Shown piece by piece: positions 7,164 to 11,873 of a DNA stretch of 11,873 bases. Source of the stretch: JAJPXC01 sp964562375 (lineage in GTDB: Bacteria > Bacteroidota > Bacteroidia > Bacteroidales > Muribaculaceae); assembly GCA_964562375.1 (NCBI GenBank), contig CAZLSW010000086.1:1-11873 (forward strand), read 5' to 3'. A program made the position numbers and the translations under genes. The stretch's first letter is position 1, and every line of letters starts with the position of its first letter. The notes under the pieces were generated by a model. It did not search any database, was not told where the DNA came from, and saw only the letters and a program-made list of their open reading frames with translations.

Positions 7164-8182
7164 AATGCAGTGATGGTGTCGGCACCCGGGTGTGACAGGT
7201 GTCGCCGGTAGTTGGCAGCCGCCGCCTCGGGCGACGTATTGGCATAACAGTAGAGGCATTGGTGCGGACAGCTGTTGTACTGCCCGATGTCTTTTGCCTG
7301 GATGCAACCGCAGGCGGCGCGCTGCCCCCGGTCGCGGTTGTCGCGTGTGAAGCTGAGGCGCGGCTCGGAATTGAAGAGGTCAGGACCCTCAACCTTGATC
7401 CCCAGAAAATCCATCAGGACGGCGTCGTGGCTGAAGAGACGCCCGATGAGCCAGTCGTCGATGCAGCGGTTATGATCGATACCTAACGCGCTGAGATTGA
7501 TTTTCTCGGCACATGTCGCAGCCACCATCCCGTTGGCACGGGCAATTTCCGCAATCCCTTCAGCAGCCTGGAGCATAGTGTCTTCAGCCCATTCGCGCCA
7601 CGCCACCCCGGCCTTCGTGAGGTTGGCGCCGACCTTGCGGTAAGTGGCGATGTCGGCGAAGCTGAACACCAGTTTGTCGGCGTAGCCCTGCAGCGACTCG
7701 GCCACGCGATCCACCTTCTCAAGCAATGCCTCTACGGGCGTGCGGTCGGTGAACAGCAGGGGGTCGAAGCGCCACACCAAGCGTCCGCGCTCCGTCCGGT
7801 CCACTATGCTTCGGAATGTGTCGATGCGAGCCTCCAGCGAGGGGACTCCACGTTCGAAGCCCTCACCTACATAGTCGTTGAGGGTATACTGGAGGTACCA
7901 GTTGATGCCTCTTGCTGCAAGTTCGTCCAGATGGCGTGTCAGCGGCAAAGGATTCTTCGACCAAAACACCACCAGACGCGTCCGCTTGAAACTGACGTAA
8001 CTCTTGACGCCGTTGAAGGGATTGGTCCAAGCACAGTAGCCCCGGCGCAGGCGATCCATAAACCAGTCGGCATAGAAGGCCGGGATGTCGGTGCTTCGGC
8101 TGGCCGACACTATCACGGGGGTGGAGGCTGTGGCCTCGCTGCCGTCGTCGAGGATTATATCTGTCTTTTCCCAGGGTTTCAT
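7160..8182 (-). CDS. DUF1848 family protein with C-terminal radical-SAM-like Cys cluster
   Basis: 340 residues. The ATG at 8182 overlaps the PP2C stop (ATGA), and its own stop overlaps the helicase start the same way. The N-terminal VSASRSTDIPAFYADWFMDR (25-44), NPFN (54-57), FWSKNP (73-78) and WRFDPLLF (137-144) are hallmarks of DUF1848 (Pfam PF08902). CAEKINLSALGI (224-235) followed by C240 and IDD (241-243) also fits. The C-terminal stretch has C291, C293, then C305-x3-C309-x2-C312 followed by YAN. That CX3CX2C spacing is the [4Fe-4S] motif of radical SAM enzymes, but it lies near the C-terminus rather than at the start of the barrel, which is a known oddity of this family. An Fe-S and SAM-dependent activity is therefore likely but its substrate is unknown. 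Sitting between the phosphatase and the helicase suggests a role in modifying or repairing nucleic acid, or in redox sensing. Confidence 0.9.
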   Translation of the reverse strand: MKPWEKTDIILDDGSEATASTPVIVSASRSTDIPAFYADWFMDRLRRGYCAWTNPFNGVKSYVSFKRTRLVVFWSKNPLPLTRHLDELAARGINWYLQYTLNDYVGEGFERGVPSLEARIDTFRSIVDRTERGRLVWRFDPLLFTDRTPVEALLEKVDRVAESLQGYADKLVFSFADIATYRKVGANLTKAGVAWREWAEDTMLQAAEGIAEIARANGMVAATCAEKINLSALGIDHNRCIDDWLIGRLFSHDAVLMDFLGIKVEGPDLFNSEPRLSFTRDNRDRGQRAACGCIQAKDIGQYNSCPHQCLYCYANTSPEAAAANYRRHLSHPGADTITAL

Positions 8183-9312
8183 TTTGTGGTCAGGCGGTTG
8201 AGGTAAGCGGTGAGGGAGCCTTTGCGGCCAGCGAGACGACGCTTGCGGGCGAGAGCCTTGGCGAGGTCGCGGCGGGCATATTCAAGGTTGATGCGTGACG
8301 GTTCGTCGGTGAGAGGCCCAAGGGCGGCGATCTTCTCGTTTAGGGCGGCGATGCGTTGTACCTCGGTGTCGTAGTCGGCGATAGCTCGGGAGAGTTGAAG
8401 TCGGGTTATGGCCATCAAGGTTTCCTGGAGGTGACTTTCGTCGAAGACCACTGCCACCGACATGTCATCCTTGGAGCCGTGCTTGCTGATTAGCGGGAGG
8501 TCGCGGCGAAGCTCCCGGAGCGTGACTTCGGGCCCTTTTGTGGCTATCAATTTATAGAGGTTGGCATAGAAATTTTCCAACAGGGGGCCGTCGCCGTAAG
8601 TGTCGTCGATGCCATCGCTACCGAGAAATGCTGCCAGCGGGAAGGATCCGTCGTTGCAGAAGCAGTAGCGGAACTCGTCGAGTGCCGCACTGTCGCATAT
8701 CGAGGTTGTTTTGTTGAGGAAACACCGATCGTCCCAAGGCACCGGCTGATCCCACGCGAGCATGCCGTCTTTCTCAGAAAGTGTCAGCAGTTTGCCGTCC
8801 CCGATCTGGAAGGCAAGCCAGTAGCCTGGTGCCTGGAGATAGCACATCAGCGTGCATCCGTAGATTTTCTCCAACGTGTCGCCCTGAAGGAATTCCTGAC
8901 GGTATTTCTCATCAACGTGCTCAATTTCCCAATCAGTCAGAGGTGTAACCGCTGCGTGGGATGAGATAGCTTCGTTCCACTGGGCGATAATCGACGAGAA
9001 GAGCCAGCGCAGACGATTGTTGACCACCTCGGGCACAAAGTCGTTGCTGTCCTTCACCTCCGAGGAGGTGAAGAAGCGGTAAGGCTCTGGGCCACCTCCG
9101 TCATTGGCGAAGGCGGTCACAGCCTTGGTGGTAATGTCAACCAACAGCTTGCTGCCCTCGTCGCTGCGGAAGTAGCGTTCGCCGCCGTGGCCGTCGCTTA
9201 CCACGGCTAACGCGCAGCCATCGTCTACGACAACCGCCGTGGCGCAGTCCTGGCAAGGTTTGCCCGAGGCGAGATGGCTCTCCCCCCGGCAATAATGTGA
9301 TAGGGCTTGCAT
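8179..9312 (-). CDS. PP2C-type Ser/Thr protein phosphatase of the TerY-P triad
   Basis: 377 residues, start ATG at 9312. The N-terminus (SHLASGKPCQD, residues 12-22) is the usual opening of bacterial PP2C_2 phosphatases. Metal-binding motifs are in order: SDGHGG (39-44) with D40, QIGDGK (169-174), GSDGIDD (231-237) and KDDMSV (281-286) with the late Asp that completes the Mn/Mg centre. The enzyme should be active. Residues about 295-377 form a basic, heptad-like helical tail (LQLSRAIADYDTEVQRIAAL and onwards) beyond the catalytic fold, likely for oligomerisation or docking. It would dephosphorylate targets of the adjacent kinase, so the pair forms a reversible switch. The 37-nt spacer upstream carries CTTTAAAG repeats; the downstream junction overlaps the DUF1848 gene, coupling the signalling part to the effector part. 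Confidence 0.93.
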   Translation of the reverse strand: MQALSHYCRGESHLASGKPCQDCATAVVVDDGCALAVVSDGHGGERYFRSDEGSKLLVDITTKAVTAFANDGGGPEPYRFFTSSEVKDSNDFVPEVVNNRLRWLFSSIIAQWNEAISSHAAVTPLTDWEIEHVDEKYRQEFLQGDTLEKIYGCTLMCYLQAPGYWLAFQIGDGKLLTLSEKDGMLAWDQPVPWDDRCFLNKTTSICDSAALDEFRYCFCNDGSFPLAAFLGSDGIDDTYGDGPLLENFYANLYKLIATKGPEVTLRELRRDLPLISKHGSKDDMSVAVVFDESHLQETLMAITRLQLSRAIADYDTEVQRIAALNEKIAALGPLTDEPSRINLEYARRDLAKALARKRRLAGRKGSLTAYLNRLTTK

Positions 9313-9349
9313 TTCTTTAAGGCATTAAAGCTTTAAAGCTTTAAAGGAG
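9313..9349 (-). repeat. CTTTAAAG-type repeat spacer between vWA and PP2C genes
   Basis: The 37-nt gap contains two abutting copies of the 8-bp palindrome CTTTAAAG (9331-9338 and 9339-9346) and two degenerate copies (CTTTAAG at 9315-9321, ATTAAAG at 9324-9330). Read on the minus strand it ends in TTAAAGAA just before the ATG, an A-rich leader without Shine-Dalgarno, as is usual in Bacteroidota. The self-complementary units could form hairpins in the mRNA between the two genes. Confidence 0.7.
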
Positions 9350-10096
9350 TTAATCCCACTCGTCGTAAGAATCGGTCTTTGCGGGCGCGGGTGCTGCGGC
9401 ACTCTCGGCGCCTGCCACCTCCTTGGCCGCCTCGGTGATCTGTTTCTCCACCTCGCGTTGTTTGGTCTCGTCGTTGGCGCTGCTGCTCTTCGAGCCAATT
9501 TGCGATGACGTGACGGCGATGATGCGTATCATCTTTTTCAGCGCGTCGATGTTGTGAACTTTGATCACAGCTTCGAGCGAGCCAGTGAACTGCTTGAGCA
9601 CGTCCATATCGGCGTCGTCGCCGATGGCGATGGCAATCTTGATAGCGCTCTTGAACCAACTGTTGTTCTTCAGCTGGGCCAGGCCTCCCTCGAAGTCGTC
9701 GGTGGGTCCACCGTCGCTCAGGAGGATGATTGCGGGTGCGTAGCAGCCGCTGGGCGACGACATGAAGCCGTTGGAGCGTGATAGCTTCTTGTTGAGCTCG
9801 CGGCAGGCCTCGCCTAATGAGGTCAACCCTTCGGCCGTGACCTTCTGCCAGATGAAGTCCTTTCCCTCCTTGGGCTCGTCGTAGAGCCAGCGCGTGTCGG
9901 TGGAGAACTCGAGCGCCGCGACGCGGATCTCAGCGTCGGGGTTCTCGTCGGAGATCTCGCCGATGATAGGGAGAACGTTCTCGATAGCGTCGTTGACGGA
10001 GCCGATTTTGCTACCGTCCATGCTTCCCGACTTGTCGATCATGAAGAACAGGGTCATCTGACGGCGGGGAATCGATTCATTTTCAAATAAACTCAT
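9350..10096 (-). CDS. TerY-like von Willebrand factor A (vWA) protein
   Basis: 248 residues, ATG at 10096. A complete MIDAS metal site is visible: DKSGSM (D21, S23, S25), the Thr in GLTSLGEA (T92) and the Asp in LLSDGGPTDD (D128). These, together with the TSLGEACRELNKKL segment, resemble TerY-family vWA proteins of tellurite-resistance-related (Ter) systems. The vWA fold ends near residue 197. The rest is a polar linker and an Ala/Pro-rich, acidic-ended tail (about 226-248), probably disordered. In TerY-P systems the vWA is often fused to a cysteine-rich TerY-C domain. That domain is absent here and appears to be encoded by the separate gene at 11425-11796. It likely acts as a metal-dependent scaffold between kinase, phosphatase and substrates. 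It is cytosolic: no signal peptide or membrane helix. Confidence 0.92.
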   Translation of the reverse strand: MSLFENESIPRRQMTLFFMIDKSGSMDGSKIGSVNDAIENVLPIIGEISDENPDAEIRVAALEFSTDTRWLYDEPKEGKDFIWQKVTAEGLTSLGEACRELNKKLSRSNGFMSSPSGCYAPAIILLSDGGPTDDFEGGLAQLKNNSWFKSAIKIAIAIGDDADMDVLKQFTGSLEAVIKVHNIDALKKMIRIIAVTSSQIGSKSSSANDETKQREVEKQITEAAKEVAGAESAAAPAPAKTDSYDEWD

Positions 10097-10133
10097 AATA
10101 TATTATATTTTAAAGATTTAAAGCTTTAAGGTT
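10097..10133 (-). repeat. TTTAAAG-type repeat spacer between kinase and vWA genes
   Basis: This 37-nt, almost pure A/T spacer holds variants of the motif seen in the neighbouring spacers: TTTTAAAG (10108-10115), ATTTAAAG (10116-10123) and CTTTAAG (10124-10130). The half nearest the vWA start is instead an alternating ATATATTATA run. Length matches the other spacers (34-37 nt). Confidence 0.6.
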
Positions 10134-11390
10134 TTAAATGATAATAGCTTTGTTGGAGCCGATAGCCACTTTGAGCCCGGCCTTGACTGGCATCATTTCG
10201 CCGGGGGCTATCTGCTTGATTTTGCCGCTGGGGGTTTCCACCACCCAGTTTTCACGGGTGATGTTTTTAAGCTGGATGGGATAGCGGTCATCAGCAACCT
10301 TCACCACGGCGATGTCGGGGTCATTGTCGCTATCGATATAGACGTTGCTTCCCACGGTAAGCGCTACCTTGCGACCTCCGAAGTCGAGATATCCGGCCGG
10401 TTGCACAGGCTTGCCGCAGTTCATGCACTTGGGAGCGTCCCCTTCCACGAAGGTCTCCTGCATGCACGAAGGGCATATCACAAGAGCGTCGCGGAGGCTC
10501 TGGATCACCTTGCGCCACTGGTTTTCGATCTGTCGCTTCTCGGGATTCTTTAGCAACTCCTCGCTGAACTGCGCCGAGAAGGTGTCGCGCAGTACGGCGG
10601 GCATCGCCGGCCAACGTTTGATCACGTTGTTGTGCACACCTCGCACGGGACGATTCTCTCCCCGGGGATCGAAGATAAACTGCGCCTCCGAGCCGTAGAA
10701 TTTCTTCTCGTACTGCTCGGTCATGCAGGGGCATGCCAACACGCGACTGCCCTCCAAGGGATGGTTGCCGTAGAAGAGCATGAACAGAATCACGGAGAGT
10801 GAGAAACGGTCGCTGTACTTGTCGGGAGCGTGACCGGCCACCACCTCCGGGGCCATATAGCGGGCTTTGCCCATGATGCCGCTGCGCTGCCCGTCGGGCA
10901 TCACGTTGTCGTTGTCACAGATCAGCACGTCGCCGGTCTTGGGGTCGATGAAGAAGTTGCCGTCGTTGAGATCCTGATAGCTCAGGCCGTGAAGGTGGAG
11001 CAGCCGGAAGCCGTCGCAGATTTTCATCGCGGCGTTGAGGATGGCCTCAAACGATTCAAACTGCCGGCGCGCCAATAGGAATTGCCCGAACTCATAGTAG
11101 CCTTGCGGGCGCAGCTTCATCACATATCCAAAGGAGCCCTTCTCTTTCTTTGTCAAGTATTCGGGCCATAGGAAGGCATCGCTTGGCGCTCCCTTGGAGA
11201 TGTTCTCCTCCAAATTCTTGTAAAACTTCGCGGGTAGCTGTTGGGGGTGGATATACCACTTCAGGGCCATCTGCTTGCCGCCCACCTCCACGAGGTAGAC
11301 GATGCCTTGGCCGCCACGACCAAGCTCCTTAATGATGGTGGCTTTGCCGCCATTGGTGAGCGTAACGCTCGATTTCTCCTTCAATTCCAT
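10134..11390 (-). CDS. TerY-P Ser/Thr protein kinase with zinc ribbon and FHA-like C-terminus
   Basis: 418 residues, ATG at 11390. The kinase domain covers about 15-300: glycine loop GRGGQG (24-29), the lysine of MALK (K44), catalytic loop YQDLNDGN (138-145) with D140 and N145, a DND variant of DFG (D159) and MAPE (179-182). The HRD motif is YQD, so the usual His and Arg are replaced, but the catalytic acid, Asn and Lys remain; activity is expected. A four-cysteine ribbon follows (C306, C309, C322, C325). Residues about 339-412 (KVALTVGS, then IQLKNITRENWVVETPSG and a final VAIGS strand) look like a beta-sandwich of FHA type, which usually binds phosphothreonine. This order is what is expected for kinases of the TerY-P triad. 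No transmembrane segment is present, so it is a cytosolic kinase unlike the PASTA class. It would phosphorylate cluster partners, countered by the PP2C. Confidence 0.93.
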   Translation of the reverse strand: MELKEKSSVTLTNGGKATIIKELGRGGQGIVYLVEVGGKQMALKWYIHPQQLPAKFYKNLEENISKGAPSDAFLWPEYLTKKEKGSFGYVMKLRPQGYYEFGQFLLARRQFESFEAILNAAMKICDGFRLLHLHGLSYQDLNDGNFFIDPKTGDVLICDNDNVMPDGQRSGIMGKARYMAPEVVAGHAPDKYSDRFSLSVILFMLFYGNHPLEGSRVLACPCMTEQYEKKFYGSEAQFIFDPRGENRPVRGVHNNVIKRWPAMPAVLRDTFSAQFSEELLKNPEKRQIENQWRKVIQSLRDALVICPSCMQETFVEGDAPKCMNCGKPVQPAGYLDFGGRKVALTVGSNVYIDSDNDPDIAVVKVADDRYPIQLKNITRENWVVETPSGKIKQIAPGEMMPVKAGLKVAIGSNKAIII

Positions 11391-11424
11391 TTCTTTAATG
11401 CTTTAAAGATTTGATGCTTTAAAG
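11391..11424 (-). repeat. CTTTAAAG repeat spacer between TerY-C-like and kinase genes
   Basis: This 34-nt spacer contains an exact 11-bp direct repeat, ATGCTTTAAAG, at 11398-11408 and 11414-11424. The two CTTTAAAG palindromes (11401-11408, 11417-11424) could pair as an 8-bp stem around an 8-nt loop. On the minus strand the leader into the kinase ATG ends TTAAAGAA, as for the PP2C gene. Confidence 0.7.
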
Positions 11425-11796
11425 TTAATGGCCTCCACCCGAGAGATCCACGCTTTCAGTGGCCTGCAGCTGGCCGGTGCATCCGCATTTCGGACACGTC
11501 ACCATCTGCGTCTCGCCGTCCCAGCACACGAATGTGCCGCAGTGGTGACACAACCAGAACTGATGACCGCTGCAGTGGGGACAGCCGTTGAAGTCACGGT
11601 CGTATTCCACCATGCCGCGCACCGTCTTCCGGTCGTAGCCCTCGCGACGCGCTTGTTCGGCTTTAATCTTGAAGCCCCAGCAAAACGCGTATCGTTGTCC
11701 CCGCTCATCGCGAGGATCCACCGTTATTCCGAACGGCTCTTTTGTTTGTCCGCACATCGCCATTACCGCGAATGCGCCTTTATGTAGCTTGCTCAT
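11425..11796 (-). CDS. Stand-alone TerY-C-like cysteine-rich metal-binding protein, first gene of the cluster
   Basis: 123 residues, ATG at 11796. The N-terminal half (FAVMAMCGQTKEPFGITVDP, residues 9-28, then WGFKIKAEQARREGYD at 40-55) resembles the segment that precedes the metal-binding core of TerY-C domains. The C-terminal half has clustered ligands: CPHC (72-75), CHHC (83-86), C91 and CPKCGC (101-106). They suit two interleaved zinc ribbons or a treble clef. TerY-C is normally the C-terminal part of the vWA protein in TerY-P systems. Here the vWA protein two genes downstream lacks it, so this gene probably supplies the domain in trans. It may sense or hold metal, or bridge the vWA protein to nucleic acid or partners. 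The family assignment rests on remembered motif patterns and not on a search. No promoter is evident in the 77 bp upstream. Confidence 0.8.
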   Translation of the reverse strand: MSKLHKGAFAVMAMCGQTKEPFGITVDPRDERGQRYAFCWGFKIKAEQARREGYDRKTVRGMVEYDRDFNGCPHCSGHQFWLCHHCGTFVCWDGETQMVTCPKCGCTGQLQATESVDLSGGGH

Positions 11797-11873
11797 TTAG
11801 GTAATTAGGTAATTAGTGAGTAGTGAGGGAGGAGGGGGGAGGAGGTAATTAGGTAATTAGTGAGTAGTGAGGG
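11797..11873. repeat. Two perfect 30-bp direct repeats flanking a G-rich purine tract, upstream of the cluster
   Basis: Copies at 11800-11829 and 11844-11873 are identical over 30 bp (period 44). Each begins with GGTAATTA twice in tandem (8-bp period) and ends GTGAGTAGTGAGGG. The 14-bp spacer is purine only and, with its flanks, gives a tract of A and G alone from 11827 to 11845 with several G runs. The second copy touches the window edge, so the array may continue. It occupies the 5' leader or promoter zone of the minus-strand cluster; no -7/-33 boxes were recognised in it. Confidence 0.85.

Noticed and set aside
7164..7307. 48-codon upstream extension of the helicase reading frame to an ATG at 7307
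   Set aside because: It lies wholly inside the DUF1848 gene, is Cys/His/Pro-rich and unlike a domain, while the ATG at 7163 makes the ATGA overlap seen elsewhere in the cluster.
11800..11873. CRISPR-like reading of the 30-bp direct repeats
   Set aside because: Only two copies, a 14-bp low-complexity purine spacer and internal tandem units; no cas genes nearby.

Overview
The window looks like an accessory region of a Bacteroidota (Bacteroidales-type) chromosome. This is an inference from three things: starts with A-rich leaders and no Shine-Dalgarno, a Bacteroidales-style ECF sigma factor at the left edge, and intergenic spacers built from short AT-rich repeats. No RNA gene or CRISPR array was seen.

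Almost all of it (812-11796) is one compact minus-strand gene cluster, read right to left: (1) a stand-alone TerY-C-like zinc protein, (2) a Ser/Thr kinase with a zinc ribbon and an FHA-like tail, (3) a TerY-like von Willebrand A (vWA) protein, (4) a PP2C phosphatase, (5) a DUF1848 radical-SAM-like protein, (6) a 1487-residue methyltransferase-like/RecQ-type helicase fusion, (7) a coiled-coil tail-anchored membrane protein and (8) a zinc-finger/PH-like protein. Genes 2-4 are the TerY-P triad (vWA, kinase, phosphatase) described by Anantharaman, Iyer and Aravind in Ter-associated stress and DNA-processing systems. Related loci appear among predicted antiphage systems. The extended set (DUF1848 + MTase-RecQ + tail-anchored protein + PH protein) is the part most likely to be undescribed.

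The junctions fall into two kinds. Genes 1-4 are separated by 34-37 bp spacers rich in CTTTAAAG-type motifs. Genes 4-8 overlap at every junction (ATGA, ATGA, TAATG, TGATG), which indicates translational coupling. These overlaps also fix the starts of genes 6 and 8, which are later than the longest open frames. A plausible model is a reversible phosphorylation switch (kinase and PP2C, with vWA/TerY-C as scaffold) controlling a DNA-processing effector (MTase-helicase, with DUF1848 as a possible redox or nucleic-acid enzyme). Genes 7-8 could tether it to the membrane. Function is inferred, not shown.

Left of the cluster (1-811) are an ECF sigma factor N-terminus running off the edge, an AT-rich intergenic stretch with a small inverted repeat, and a decayed IS5-family transposase remnant. 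The right edge (11797-11873) holds two perfect copies of a 30-bp repeat around a purine-only G-rich tract, just upstream of the first gene. The cluster's promoter was not identified and may lie in or beyond these repeats.
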